Shown: positions 36,295 through 45,871 of the stretch, piece by piece
How positions within the stretch are numbered: position 1 is the stretch's first letter
Layout of the letters: every line of letters begins with the position of its first letter
Origin: Lyngbya sp. HA4199-MV5
Lineage (GTDB): Bacteria; Cyanobacteriota; Cyanobacteriia; Leptolyngbyales; Leptolyngbyaceae
NCBI GenBank assembly: GCA_019359375.1
Contig: JAHHHL010000009.1
Location: forward strand, 1-64,000
Length of the DNA: 64,000 bases
Direction of reading: 5' to 3'
The notes under the pieces: model-generated
Told to the model about the DNA's origin: nothing
What the model saw: the letters and a program-made list of their open reading frames with translations, nothing else
The model's database searches: none
Translations under genes and position numbers: made by a program

Positions 36295-37287
36295 ATGCTT
36301 CCATGTGCGCCCGTTCTCTCATCTATAGAATCTGCAAAGATCACAAATCGCCAGCGTCTTCGCCTGATCGCTGGCACTGCTAATCCTTTACTAGCTCATG
36401 AAATCGCGCAATCCTTAGGAGTTGACCTGACTCCGATCGTGTGCAAACGGTTTGCTGACGGGGAGATTTATGTGCAAGTTCAGGAATCGATTCGTGGGTG
36501 CGACATTTTTCTGATCCAGCCCACTTGTAATCCGGTGAATGACCATTTGATGGAGTTGATGGTTCTGACGGATGCCTGTCGTCGGGCATCAGCTCGCCAG
36601 ATTACACCTGTTATTCCTTACTACGGCTATGCTAGAGCCGATCGCAAAACCGCAGGGCGAGAATCTATTACTGCGAAATTAGTTGCCAATTTGATCACTC
36701 AGGCTGGAGCCGATCGCGTCCTCGCTCTAGATCTGCATTCGGCTCAGGTGCAGGGCTTTTTCGATATTTCGTTGGATCATTTGCACGGTGTTCCGATTTT
36801 GGTCGATTACATCCAAAAGAAGCAACTCTGCGACGTTGTGGTGGTTTCTCCCGATATTGGCGGAGTGGCTCGTGCTCGTGCCTTTGCAAAACGACTCGAC
36901 GATGCTCCATTAGCGATTGTGGACAAGCGCCGTCAGGGACACAACCAGGCAGAAGTCATGAATGTGATTGGGGATGTGCAGGGCAAGACAGCCATTCTTG
37001 TAGACGATATGATTGATACGGCGGGTACTATCAGCGAGGCAGCAAAGATGCTCCAGCGGAAAGGAGCCAGTCAAGTTTATGCCTGCGCAACCCATGCCCT
37101 CTTCTCGCCTCCAGCGGTTGAACGATTGCTAGCAAGTGGCTTAAAAGAGGTGATTGTCACCAATACGATTCCCATCTCAGCAGACAAAACCTTTCCTCAA
37201 CTGAAAATTTTGTCTGTGGCGACCTTGTTAGGTGAAGCCATTTTTCGCATTCACACTGAGAGTTCTGTCAGCAGCTTGGTGAATTGA
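36295..37287 (+). CDS. prs: Ribose-phosphate pyrophosphokinase
   Basis: A 330-residue enzyme making PRPP from ribose 5-phosphate and ATP for purines, pyrimidines, His, Trp and NAD. Signatures: CKRFADGEIYVQVQESIRGC, IPYYGYARADRKTAGRESIT (ATP-binding), DLHSAQVQGFF, and the PRPP loop VDDMIDTAGT. The N-terminal 17 residues precede the family core, which is usual for cyanobacterial members. Stands alone between repeats and the leftward kinase gene. Confidence 0.96.
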   Translation: MLPCAPVLSSIESAKITNRQRLRLIAGTANPLLAHEIAQSLGVDLTPIVCKRFADGEIYVQVQESIRGCDIFLIQPTCNPVNDHLMELMVLTDACRRASARQITPVIPYYGYARADRKTAGRESITAKLVANLITQAGADRVLALDLHSAQVQGFFDISLDHLHGVPILVDYIQKKQLCDVVVVSPDIGGVARARAFAKRLDDAPLAIVDKRRQGHNQAEVMNVIGDVQGKTAILVDDMIDTAGTISEAAKMLQRKGASQVYACATHALFSPPAVERLLASGLKEVIVTNTIPISADKTFPQLKILSVATLLGEAIFRIHTESSVSSLVN

Positions 37288-37492
37288 TTCCTTTATGCCC
37301 CTTTGAATTAAAGGCTCAAAAGGGTGTAAGGGCATTAATTTCTAGAGTTACAGAGGATTTGGGGATTAAACCTTGAGTGCGATCGAGTCGCCCAGTGTTA
37401 CAGCAATTTTCACCTAAATAGAGGTGCATCATTGGGTCTGAAAGCTAGTATGGAAGCCTTCTTTGCTTCTGACTCTTGAATTCCGTTGTAAT

Positions 37493-39244
37493 TCAAGGCT
37501 TAATAAGATAGCGCTCAGTCTTGCGGTGGGCAAAAAGCATATTGGTACGTCTTAAGTAAAGGTGACTCACTAAAGTCCCTAAAGCAAGGCTGCTGCTGAG
37601 CAGGACTGTGAAGATGGCTAAGTTCATAAACCCGATCGCGAAGCCTAGACCAATGCTGGAGCCTACGGTTGCAATCAACAAAGCTGTTGCGATAGCGGTG
37701 GCTTTGGGGCTATCGCTCACAATGAGCTTTTCTGCAGTCATACCCGTCATCACTCCAATGACAGCACCATTAACGACTCCCGCTCCTGCCCCCAAAACTA
37801 CCACGAATCCTGCTGTCGTGAGATCACTGGCAAGTGCCCCTATCAGCGCAGCAACACCGACCCCTATGGCTGCTAGTGTGCAAGTTGTAGAGCCAGTGCG
37901 TCCGCCTGCTGATCGCATTAACCAGGCTGCAAATTCAAGACCGATCGCAGTACCAACCACCGCCCCAAAGCCAGCGGTGGACGCTGATTTATCAACTGTG
38001 CCTAGACTCAAAACGACTGAAGCAACCAGCCAGTTCACGATGAGAGCAACCGCTCCCAGAAGCAGCAAAAGTCCTTTGGGCAGAGGGGAAGATGCCGCAG
38101 GCACCGCTGCTGTCCGAATCTGGAGATTGAGTGAGTAGGTTTTTGCTAGGGTGTTGGTGTAGAGAAGTAGCTTGCGATGGTAGGTTTTCCCAGTCATAAG
38201 CTTACGTGTATCCACAGTTACCTGGCATTCCACCTGATTGTCGGCGAATGTGGCGGGGGTAATAGAAATCCAACAATAGCGATCAGTTGGTGGATCATGT
38301 GGATGTGGTGAAATCTCCCACGTCCCCTCTAAAAGCGTGTCTGGAATGGGGTTGGTGAGTGTGACTGCTTGAGTCAGACGATCGCCCAGACGAGCTGCAT
38401 GAAACTCTAGGGTTGCCTGACTAAATTGGGCATCGGGAGGACGTAGAGGGGATGTAGGCACAGCAGCTAATGCTGCTAATGCATTGGGGAAACGCTCCTT
38501 TAAGCGTGGCTCTACCATCTTCTCTAACCAATTTACCCACTTTAGGTTAAATGTTGGCACCAGGTGCTTAAAGCTAACGCGATAGCTAATATCAACGAGA
38601 TCTCCAATTCGGTCAGATTTTGTACCAGTTAAGAGACAAATCAATGTCATTCCCAGTCCATAGAGATCTGAGGCTTCTGTAAGTTGACGGTTAAAGAGTT
38701 GTTCAGGTGGCATGAACCCTAGCGTTCCTTTGACCACACTACTCACACCGACATCTTCTCCACCGATGCGTGCAAAGCCAAAATCGACTAAGTAAACGGT
38801 GCCGTTTTCGTCGAGGAGGATGTTTTCGGGTTTAAGATCGCGGTGAATAATAGCAGGAATGCGATTCTGAAGATAAACCAGAATCTCTAGCACCGCGATC
38901 GCAATCCGTCGAATGTCTTCTGGGTTAAAGCTACGATTTTCTGATAAAGACGTAGCATGTTTATACTCCTGCACCATACAAAAGCCATCAGGAGTTTGGA
39001 ATGAATCGATGTAATGAGGGATACCAGGATGATCAAGTTGCTTTAGAAATTGAATTTCGCGATCGTACGCATCGTATTCCGCCCAGCTTGCCCCTGTTTT
39101 TGCGAACTGAAACTGCTTGATGACAACTTTCTTCTGAGTGCGTGTATCACTTGCCAGATAAGTCACTCGACCACCGGCACGATTATGACCCAGCTCTTTC
39201 TCAAATTGATAGAAGCTGTTAGGAAAGTCTGGAAAGTCACTCAT
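37493..39244 (-). CDS. Ser/Thr protein kinase with beta-sandwich and glycine-rich membrane domain
   Basis: A 583-residue Hanks-type kinase from ATG 39,244 (the TTG at 39,256 is less likely). Residues about 10-270: a kinase with VVIKQFQF, catalytic HRDLKPENILLD and VDFGFARIGG. Residues about 280-390: a beta-rich domain (LLEGTWEISP, CWISITPATF, VECQVTVDTRKL) seen in other cyanobacterial kinases. Residues about 395-575: at least five hydrophobic helices dense in Gly and Ala. The start of the kinase reads GHNRAGGRVTYLAS, a glycine-rich loop with an unusual order. It would sit in a membrane with the kinase in the cytoplasm. No substrate gene adjoins it. Confidence 0.9.
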   Translation of the reverse strand: MSDFPDFPNSFYQFEKELGHNRAGGRVTYLASDTRTQKKVVIKQFQFAKTGASWAEYDAYDREIQFLKQLDHPGIPHYIDSFQTPDGFCMVQEYKHATSLSENRSFNPEDIRRIAIAVLEILVYLQNRIPAIIHRDLKPENILLDENGTVYLVDFGFARIGGEDVGVSSVVKGTLGFMPPEQLFNRQLTEASDLYGLGMTLICLLTGTKSDRIGDLVDISYRVSFKHLVPTFNLKWVNWLEKMVEPRLKERFPNALAALAAVPTSPLRPPDAQFSQATLEFHAARLGDRLTQAVTLTNPIPDTLLEGTWEISPHPHDPPTDRYCWISITPATFADNQVECQVTVDTRKLMTGKTYHRKLLLYTNTLAKTYSLNLQIRTAAVPAASSPLPKGLLLLLGAVALIVNWLVASVVLSLGTVDKSASTAGFGAVVGTAIGLEFAAWLMRSAGGRTGSTTCTLAAIGVGVAALIGALASDLTTAGFVVVLGAGAGVVNGAVIGVMTGMTAEKLIVSDSPKATAIATALLIATVGSSIGLGFAIGFMNLAIFTVLLSSSLALGTLVSHLYLRRTNMLFAHRKTERYLIKP

Positions 39245-39399
39245 GCGTGTTGCCAAGGTATACTAAGTAAATTGAACTTACTGTGTTGCATAGAGTCTAC
39301 GTGAAATTTTGAAAAATGCACATTTTCTCTAATTCTTCGTCAAGAGTAATTCCTTTTTAAAAGTTTGGCAGACTTTCCCATCCAGCTACAGCTTGCAGT

Positions 39400-40104
39400 T
39401 CACAGCTTGCAGTTCCAAGTCTTTAGTTTCGTCGTCACATCAATGGGTGGGTGCTCTAGCTCAGAAGGACTTCGCTGCCGAAACCGATTAGTAATAGCAT
39501 AGGAAATGAGCCCAGTGTACTCTCGCAACAAAACTGGAACATTGCGCTCAGACTCCCAAGAGGACGGCAAAGGGCTTGCGTGAGGAATGACGGTGAATCT
39601 AGAGGCTCGAAATGAGAGTACCGATCGCAGCATGTGTGGTGGATCAGTAATCAGCAAAATCTTCTGTACATTTTGAGGATGTAGTACAGCGGCTGTAAAC
39701 AAGGCGTTCTCTTCAGTTGTTTGGGAACATCGCTCACCACTGATTGCTTGAGTCTCAACACCATTATTTTTTAGTTGCTCAACCATGAACTCGGCATCTA
39801 ACATACCGCTGGCAAAAATCTTGAGAGACCGCTTTTCACGCCAGAGTTGTTCCGCAATCTCAACCCGGCGGTTACGAACGTCATCGCCACGACCTAAAAT
39901 AACAATTGCGTCTACAGGCTCTCCAGAGTCAGGCGGTAAAGGCGCGGTCAAGCCTTGAGTTGCTAGTGACACACCAAGGGGAGATGTCACGGCTAGATAG
40001 ATCGCAAGTAGAAGGGCGATCGGTTTTAGAAAACGGTTTCTCCAACGGCGCGAGCTGACGAGCCAAAGTACCCCAATTAATGTCAAAAGTATCAGTACTT
40101 TCAT
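39400..40104 (-). CDS. YdcF/SanA-like DUF218 protein
   Basis: A 234-residue protein with an N-terminal membrane anchor or signal (KVLILLTLIGVLWLVSSRRW and a second hydrophobic run at about 28-48). The DUF218 core starts at VDAIVILGRGDDVRNRRVEI, with SQTTEENALFTA and KILLITDPPHMLRS, as in SanA/YdcF proteins linked to envelope integrity. It is just upstream of the kinase gene, with 155 bp between. The last residues (TKLKTWNCKL) are coded by a duplicated CAGCTTGCAGTT segment. Confidence 0.85.
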   Translation of the reverse strand: MKVLILLTLIGVLWLVSSRRWRNRFLKPIALLLAIYLAVTSPLGVSLATQGLTAPLPPDSGEPVDAIVILGRGDDVRNRRVEIAEQLWREKRSLKIFASGMLDAEFMVEQLKNNGVETQAISGERCSQTTEENALFTAAVLHPQNVQKILLITDPPHMLRSVLSFRASRFTVIPHASPLPSSWESERNVPVLLREYTGLISYAITNRFRQRSPSELEHPPIDVTTKLKTWNCKL

Positions 40105-40195
40105 AGAGGATACGGTTAATCATTCTTTCACGCTTATTTCGCTCATACCTTCTTTAGATTAATAAATTTAAAGCTTTACTCATGCTGACCAGGCT

Positions 40196-42481
40196 TTAAT
40201 CTCCTGCTGATTTTACCGTTGTTTCAGTGACCTCATCAATCTGCTTTGCTGCCTCTGGAGAGCCGTAACGATGGTATGAATTGTACACAGTTGGAACAGG
40301 TTCTTTTGACCCGTTTGCCACAATTCCAAGTATCTGAATAGAGGTTGGTTTGAGCGCTTCTAATGCCTGCGTTACTACGGATGTCTTCGCTTTATCTAAG
40401 CCAACAACCATCACTACACCATCGGTTTTAAGCGCAAGCAGCTTGACATCCGCCAGCCCTAGAATCGGTGGCATATCATAAATAATCAGGTCGTACGCTG
40501 TTTTGAACTGTTCCATTAAGCTCTGCATTTTTTTAGACGAGAGCAATTTTGTGGGGTCAGGGGGCACTTGACCAGACGGTAGAATGGAAAGGTTACTATC
40601 CAGAAGCGATTTCTGAACAACGCGCTCAAAATCCAGGTCTGATGCAATGATTGTGCTGAGTCCGGTAACATTCTCTAGCTCTAAGCGGCTATGAAGCTGA
40701 GGCAAACGCAAGTCAGCATCGACTAGCAGTACACGCCGCCCCAAAGCCGCAGCAGCTTGCGCAAGATAAATAGCTGTCGTGGATTTACCTTCACCAGGGG
40801 TAGCAGAGCTAACAACGAATGAGCGAATACGTTCATCAGGGTTGAGCAGAAGCAGATTGGCATAGAGCGATCGAAATGCCTCTTGAAAGGGAGAAGCCGC
40901 GTAGTGATGGGAGCTTTTGCTGTTGTTGAACCCCAAACGTTGCCGCATTTGTTGCACTAAACCACTCATATCTACTAGAGAACCGACTTTGTCTAGAGGA
41001 ATCAATGTCTCTAACTCGGTCAGCTCTGGATTAAACGGAATAATGCCCAAAATGGGTAATTTCGTTGTCGTTTTAATGTCTTCTGGTGTATGAAGTACGT
41101 TGCTCAGCTTGTCTAGAAGTAAGGCAATGCCAATGCCTACCAGGAGACCGAGAATTGCCCCTAACAGAGCAGTGCGCTTTACATTTGCTGAAGAAGGAAT
41201 TGGCTCAGTGGGCGGTGTTAAGAGCTGCCAGGGAGTCTTTCGCTGTCCAGCATCAATGCGAAGTGCTTCTCGCTTGGTTAAAAACTGGTTCAGGTTGTCA
41301 GTGGCGATCGTGAGTTCCCGTTGGATATCTACGTACTGGCGAGAAATGGCTGATAGCTGCTTCACTTGCTGATTTAGACCGATCGAAGTTTGAGCTAAAA
41401 TTTGGCTTCGGGCTTCTAAATCTCGGATTTTGCTTGCGACTTCTTCTTGCACCCGCCGCCCTTCTCGTTGTAATAAAGGAAGCAGGTTTTTTTCTTGAGT
41501 TTGCAGCACTTGCACGTTTGGGCTTTTGTCTAAGTACAACGAAGATTCCGCTGCTCGCTGACTCTCTACTTCTAAAATTTGGTTCAGCAGTTTTTGGTAG
41601 CGGGTATTGTCACTCAGAGCAGTGGAAGCCGCAGAATCATCTGTTTGCTGTTCTAAGGCTCGACTCAAGTTAAGGTAAAGCGCACGCGCTTCATTTAATT
41701 TAATCTGCGTCTCAAGCCGCTGCTGGCTGATGGTTGTTGTTTGATCTGTAAGCTGTTTCCCTTTGGACTCTGGATCGATGAGATTGTACTGCTGGCGAAA
41801 ACCTTGGAGCTGATCTTGAATCGCTTCGACGCGCTTCTGAAGTTGTGGAAGCTGAGCGTTGACAAAATCAATCCCCTGTCGAACATCTGCTAGACGTTCT
41901 TCCAGACTGTATTTCAAATAGGCTTCTGCAACGAGAGACAAGATTGCGTTGACTTTATCGGGATTGGTATCTTGATAGCTCACACTCAGAATTTCGCTAG
42001 TAGTCGTTCCTGTGACTACCAGCCCTCCAGCCAAAGAGTCCACATTAATGTCTGGATATTTGAGTTGAAGTTGCTTGGCGATCGGAGTCAAAATAATCGG
42101 ACTTTTTAATAGCTTTAATTTTGTTTCGTCAATTCCTTTTGCTACAGCCGACTGCTGTTGCTGTTGTTGTTCTTTGCTCAGGCTTTGAGGAACAGACGAA
42201 ATCACCTGATTTTCCACTGTTACAGGCTTGGTTAAAATCTCAAAGCTAGACTGATAGAGCGGTTTACTGGTCAAAGCCTTCAGTAAGGCAAGTGACGTAA
42301 CAACGGTTGCTACGCCAGCGATGATAAGAATTCTGCGGCGCAAAGTAGCGATCACTTGCCCCAGATTTAATCCCCCTTCGTCCGCATCATCCGCACGGGA
42401 TGAATTGGTTGACGGCAACCATTGAAAGCGCCTGCCATTCTCTGCGGATACTATTAATTGAGAAGTTTGTTCATGCTCCAT
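40196..42481 (-). CDS. Polysaccharide co-polymerase/tyrosine autokinase (Wzc-like)
   Basis: A 761-residue inner-membrane protein for capsule or exopolysaccharide assembly. Wzz-type domain: membrane helices at about 50-70 and 440-460 around a long coiled coil (about 195-420). The kinase part (about 525-740) has Walker A SSATPGEGKST, A' VLLVDADLRLPQ and B LIIYDMPP. The C-terminal tyrosine cluster is short (YNSYHRYGSPEA, three tyrosines). It pairs with the outer-membrane export protein encoded upstream at 42,640; together they control chain length and export. Confidence 0.92.
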   Translation of the reverse strand: MEHEQTSQLIVSAENGRRFQWLPSTNSSRADDADEGGLNLGQVIATLRRRILIIAGVATVVTSLALLKALTSKPLYQSSFEILTKPVTVENQVISSVPQSLSKEQQQQQQSAVAKGIDETKLKLLKSPIILTPIAKQLQLKYPDINVDSLAGGLVVTGTTTSEILSVSYQDTNPDKVNAILSLVAEAYLKYSLEERLADVRQGIDFVNAQLPQLQKRVEAIQDQLQGFRQQYNLIDPESKGKQLTDQTTTISQQRLETQIKLNEARALYLNLSRALEQQTDDSAASTALSDNTRYQKLLNQILEVESQRAAESSLYLDKSPNVQVLQTQEKNLLPLLQREGRRVQEEVASKIRDLEARSQILAQTSIGLNQQVKQLSAISRQYVDIQRELTIATDNLNQFLTKREALRIDAGQRKTPWQLLTPPTEPIPSSANVKRTALLGAILGLLVGIGIALLLDKLSNVLHTPEDIKTTTKLPILGIIPFNPELTELETLIPLDKVGSLVDMSGLVQQMRQRLGFNNSKSSHHYAASPFQEAFRSLYANLLLLNPDERIRSFVVSSATPGEGKSTTAIYLAQAAAALGRRVLLVDADLRLPQLHSRLELENVTGLSTIIASDLDFERVVQKSLLDSNLSILPSGQVPPDPTKLLSSKKMQSLMEQFKTAYDLIIYDMPPILGLADVKLLALKTDGVVMVVGLDKAKTSVVTQALEALKPTSIQILGIVANGSKEPVPTVYNSYHRYGSPEAAKQIDEVTETTVKSAGD

Positions 42482-42639
42482 TTTGATGATCTCTACACAC
42501 TTGCTAACCGATAATGCTGCAAGAGATTGCTTTCTTGCTGAATGGTAATTTGGCTGTGATTATCTTGCGAATGAAAGGTAACTTTGATGCAAATATGACA
42601 CAGATTGACTCCTTAACAACTCTGTTGAGTGAGATTGTT

Positions 42640-44136
42640 CTATTGAGTAAAAATCCTAAAGATGCTGAACACAGAAAGAAAGCCATTCACAGGATTCAGC
42701 ACCGAGCCTAAGTTGTCAGAGAAGACCGTCAGTGCAGAACGGTTGACGACCACGATATCATCGTTACGGAGTGCGGGATTGCCTTGCTCGTCTAACCCTC
42801 GAGCAAAATCTACGGCGATCGTTCGCCGAGTCACAGTGCCATCTGTATTGAGCCGAATTAAGTCAACATTTTTTTGTCTGGCACGAATATTAAAACCACC
42901 TGCCGCCAGTAAGGCTTGATTGAGGGGCGTATTGGGAGGTACCTTAACCACACCTGGCTGTTTGACCTCGCCCACGACATTCACGCGGATACTGTCGGGC
43001 GAAAAACTAGCCGCCGCAATTTGGGTTGATTCTGCGGCGGAGAGTGCTGTAGCTGTTGGAATGACAACCGTATCCCGGTCTTGCAAAATCAGATCTTGGC
43101 TAAGATCACCCGACTGCAAAAGCTGCCAAAGGTTGATGCTGATGATTTGTTCAGCCCCATTGCGGGCAAGTCGGCGCACTTGAATCCGACGAACATCGGC
43201 TTGGGGTTTGATACCACCCGCCACCTGAATGGCGCGTGTAATAGTTGGGGGGCGTTCACCTCCACCCCCACCTGATTGACCAGTTTCACCAGCCGCACCA
43301 GTTTTGGCAGAGGCTGTTACAGTATAGGGCCCAGGGCGATAGACTTCTCCGACGATCGCAATATTGAGCGGTACGCTTTTGTCAGCGGCAAAACTCGCGG
43401 CTGACAGTTGAACAGACTCTGCCAAATTGGTCTGCGTGACGGTGGGGATATAAATGCTGTCACCGCTACGGAGGGTAATATCGCGCCGAAGGTTGCCTGT
43501 TTGAAGAAAGTCCCACAGATCGACCTTAATGACGCGACTGTCCCCTGAGCGCAAGGAGCGACGCACCTCTACTTTACGTAGATCGGCGATTTGCGTAATG
43601 CCGCCTGCCAGTTGAATGGCACGCGTGACGGTTGGCAATTGTGATGATGACTGAGAGCCGCCATCGCTAGATGGAATGGTATAAGAACCGGGACGGTTAA
43701 CTTCGCCCGCAATACCCACTTTGACGGCTGCGGGCGCGAGCAAACTAACCGTGACAAACGGGTATCTGAGGATGCTGGCGTACTGTGCTGAGACGGCTTG
43801 TGCGGCTTCCTTTAAAGTCAACCCTTGAACGGATACGTACCCTACTTGGGGTAGGTTTAAAGTGCCATCCACTAAAACCTGGTTTTCACCACTGTACTGA
43901 GTCACTTTGAAGACATCAATGCGAATCCGATCGCCCGGAGCCAGCGTGTAAGCATCGTTGAACTCAACAGCGTTAGTAGCGTCAGTATTTGAGTTGACTG
44001 AAGCAGACGTTGGACGACTATTCACCTGTGCAGTTGCTGTGCAAGGAGCCATAACCAGCATCAACGACAGCATGGCAAGACCGGCCAGCGGCTGAAGTAG
44101 GTGGTTGCATTGCTTGTGAGGAACCGTGTGTCCCAT
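42640..44136 (-). CDS. Polysaccharide export protein with SLBB domains (Wza-like)
   Basis: A 498-residue periplasmic/outer-membrane exporter from ATG 44,136 (upstream in-frame sequence to 44,235 is not family). Signal peptide LAGLAMLSLMLVMAPCTATA; there is no obvious lipobox. The Poly_export domain begins DAYTLAPGDRIRIDVFKV. Three SLBB repeats follow, each with VGEVxRPGxYxV and a TRAIQLAGGI-type segment (about residues 150-260, 270-400, 405-490). A glycine-rich linker (SGGGGGE) lies in the second. It is co-oriented with wzc-like, 158 bp upstream. Confidence 0.92.
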   Translation of the reverse strand: MGHTVPHKQCNHLLQPLAGLAMLSLMLVMAPCTATAQVNSRPTSASVNSNTDATNAVEFNDAYTLAPGDRIRIDVFKVTQYSGENQVLVDGTLNLPQVGYVSVQGLTLKEAAQAVSAQYASILRYPFVTVSLLAPAAVKVGIAGEVNRPGSYTIPSSDGGSQSSSQLPTVTRAIQLAGGITQIADLRKVEVRRSLRSGDSRVIKVDLWDFLQTGNLRRDITLRSGDSIYIPTVTQTNLAESVQLSAASFAADKSVPLNIAIVGEVYRPGPYTVTASAKTGAAGETGQSGGGGGERPPTITRAIQVAGGIKPQADVRRIQVRRLARNGAEQIISINLWQLLQSGDLSQDLILQDRDTVVIPTATALSAAESTQIAAASFSPDSIRVNVVGEVKQPGVVKVPPNTPLNQALLAAGGFNIRARQKNVDLIRLNTDGTVTRRTIAVDFARGLDEQGNPALRNDDIVVVNRSALTVFSDNLGSVLNPVNGFLSVFSIFRIFTQ

Positions 44137-44267
44137 ACTTTTCAAGTGTCCAGGTAAGAAAAACCGCTCTTGCCACTCACCGCTCATGGTGCTTGCTGTG
44201 CTTGTTACGTGCTTATTGCACTTACTTTTTGCCACTTATCTTTCTGCTGCTCACCCTTTGCTACTTA

Positions 44268-44389
44268 GGCTCGTGGATTAAATAATTTCCGAAAACTGAC
44301 GGACGGGTTTAACAGCAACCCCTCAATGGAGCAGGCAACTCCGGTCAACCCGCCGTACCAAAGCTCGATTTTATTTAATTCTCACTCCT
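44268..44389. mobile_element. Possible decayed relative of the 62,206 MITE
   Basis: The left end carries TCGTGGATTAAATAA, identical over 15 bp to the left end of the element at 62,206. A matching inverted end, TTATTTAATTCTCACTCCT, is at about 44,371-44,389 but agrees at only about 16 of 22 bases. The 122-bp interior is unrelated. Weak evidence. Confidence 0.35.
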
Positions 44390-44416
44390 GAGGTGATTTC
44401 CGGCAAAAATCTTACC

Positions 44417-44460
44417 CTTTGACTTCGCTCAGGGTGCAAGCTGACTGAGAGGAGTCAAAG
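44417..44460. repeat. Imperfect hairpin (CTTTGACT...AGTCAAAG)
   Basis: An 8-bp outer stem and an inner CTCAG/CTGAG stem around about 15 unpaired bases. It resembles dispersed GACTTCGCTCAGGG repeats of cyanobacteria. No T-run, so not a terminator. Confidence 0.55.
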
Positions 44461-44651
44461 CTAGCGGGTAGATTCTTTTCTAGAAATCTCCTCACACTTT
44501 GTCAGTTAATAGAGGGGTGTCAAACTGAACAGTCTCGTGGCTTGTCTTGCGTCAGTCTCCTATGGGTGAGTTGGTAATGCACAGGTCAAACTCGATCTCC
44601 GTAATCATAGACGCAGGTTCACTTTATCGCCTGAGTCTCCACCGTATCTTC

Positions 44652-44684
44652 ACAAAAAAAAAGACCTTTTGCTTTTGCTAAAGG
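44652..44684 (-). terminator. Intrinsic terminator on the minus strand
   Basis: Read leftward: CCTTTAGC, loop AAAA, GCAAAAGG, then GTC and nine T residues. No recognised gene ends just before it, so either it ends a non-coding transcript starting somewhere before 45,046 or it is fortuitous. Confidence 0.45.
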
Positions 44685-45046
44685 CTAACCTATCAATGAG
44701 CCATCCGCAAAACTTCGCGTGGCGATCGCCGTAGTCAGTATCTTTAGAGCCTGGGCACCCCAAAAGCATTCTAGTCAACTTGCCTATTGCAAGAGAGTCG
44801 AGCGTTATGAGTATGGAGCCGCAAGAAAAGGGAAGCAAAGGTCTGGGTACTGAACTTTATGAGCATTGCTGTGGTAGTTGTATGCAGTATGGAGAGCTTG
44901 AGGGTGTATTGTTTTATGAGCAGGATAAGCTGCTGGAAATGGATCAGGACTGACGTATTTCGGCTAAAACAATGGCTTATGCCCCTGTTGCTCTACAGCC
45001 TCTCCTGGGCATATTGAGCATAAGAAATCATTGAGATACTGGACTT

Positions 45047-45871
45047 ATGAGCCACGTTCAGGATGTGGAAGCTGCCTTCTTTTTCCAGAAAGGGCTTTAT
45101 CTGAATAAGCAGAAGGATTTTGGCGCTGCTGTTGCCAGCTACGATCGCACGCTCCAACTCCAGCCCGACAACCCCGATGCCTGGTATAACCGAGGTAATG
45201 CGCTGTATCATTTGGGGCGCTACGAAGCCGCGATCGCCAGTTATGACCAAGCGCTTGACTATGAACCGGGTTTTCCAGAAGCCTGGAATAACCGAGGCAG
45301 CGCTTTGGACGACTTGCAGCGCTACGACGAGGCGATCGCCAGCTACGATCTGGCCATCAAATTTAGACCGAGCTATTACTGGGCCTGGTATAACCGGGGC
45401 ATCTCCCTGCGCAATCTGGGTCAGTACGACGATGCTGTGCTGAGCTACGATCGTGCGATCGAGTTTAAGCCCGATTACTACTGGGCATGGTATAACCGTG
45501 CCTTAGCGTTACGGAAACTCGATCGCATTGAAAAAGTGGTCGCCAGCTATGACAAAGCGCTGGAGTTTAGACCCGATTTTGAGGAAGCCTGGACGAATCG
45601 AGGGAATGCGCTCTACCACTTAGGGCATTTAGAGGCGGCACTCACAAGTTACGACAAAGCCCTGCAACTGAGACCCAACAGTCCGCATACGCTCTACAAC
45701 AAAGCTTGCTGTTACGCACTTCAAGGGAACCTTGATCTGGCGCTTGAACATTTGCAGCTTGCCGTAGAGCTAAACCCAGACGAGTATCGCGAAATTGCTC
45801 GCACCAACTCCGATTTTGATGCCCTGCGGCAAGATAAGCGGTTTTCTGCCTTGCTAAACGAGCGCGTGTAG
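45047..45871 (+). CDS. TPR-repeat protein
   Basis: A 274-residue protein made of about seven tetratricopeptide repeats of 34 residues, each with the PDxxxAWYNRGNALYxLGRYEAAIASYDQAL pattern in parts (for example GYNNRGSALDDLQRYDEAIA-like units). Repeats three and four are nearly identical (YYWAWYNRG and YYWAWYNRA), pointing to recent internal duplication. It forms a protein-binding superhelix; the partner is unknown. No signal peptide. The C-terminal unit ends with EIARTNSDFDALRQDKRFSA, a cap common in cyanobacterial TPR proteins. Confidence 0.92.
   Translation: MSHVQDVEAAFFFQKGLYLNKQKDFGAAVASYDRTLQLQPDNPDAWYNRGNALYHLGRYEAAIASYDQALDYEPGFPEAWNNRGSALDDLQRYDEAIASYDLAIKFRPSYYWAWYNRGISLRNLGQYDDAVLSYDRAIEFKPDYYWAWYNRALALRKLDRIEKVVASYDKALEFRPDFEEAWTNRGNALYHLGHLEAALTSYDKALQLRPNSPHTLYNKACCYALQGNLDLALEHLQLAVELNPDEYREIARTNSDFDALRQDKRFSALLNERV

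Larger units (their letters stand above)
44137..45046. other. Gene-free 0.9-kb stretch with repeats and a lone terminator
   Basis: Holds a possible decayed MITE (44,268-44,389), a hairpin at 44,417-44,460 whose arms are CTTTGACT/AGTCAAAG, and a leftward intrinsic terminator (44,652-44,684). No open frame has protein-like composition. It contains the promoters of the export gene and of the TPR gene. Confidence 0.5.

Noticed and set aside
37296-37334. TGCCC/GGGCA hairpin after prs as a terminator
   Set aside because: Short stem with a large loop and no proper T-run.
44486-44500. CTCCTCACAC, the core motif of the cyanobacterial small RNA Yfr1
   Set aside because: The required flanking stem-loops and T-rich terminator are not present, and the position is not the usual Yfr1 neighbourhood; ten matching bases can occur by chance.
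44650-44838. Leftward 62-residue open frame
   Set aside because: Its last codons overlap an intrinsic terminator stem, and the composition is not protein-like.
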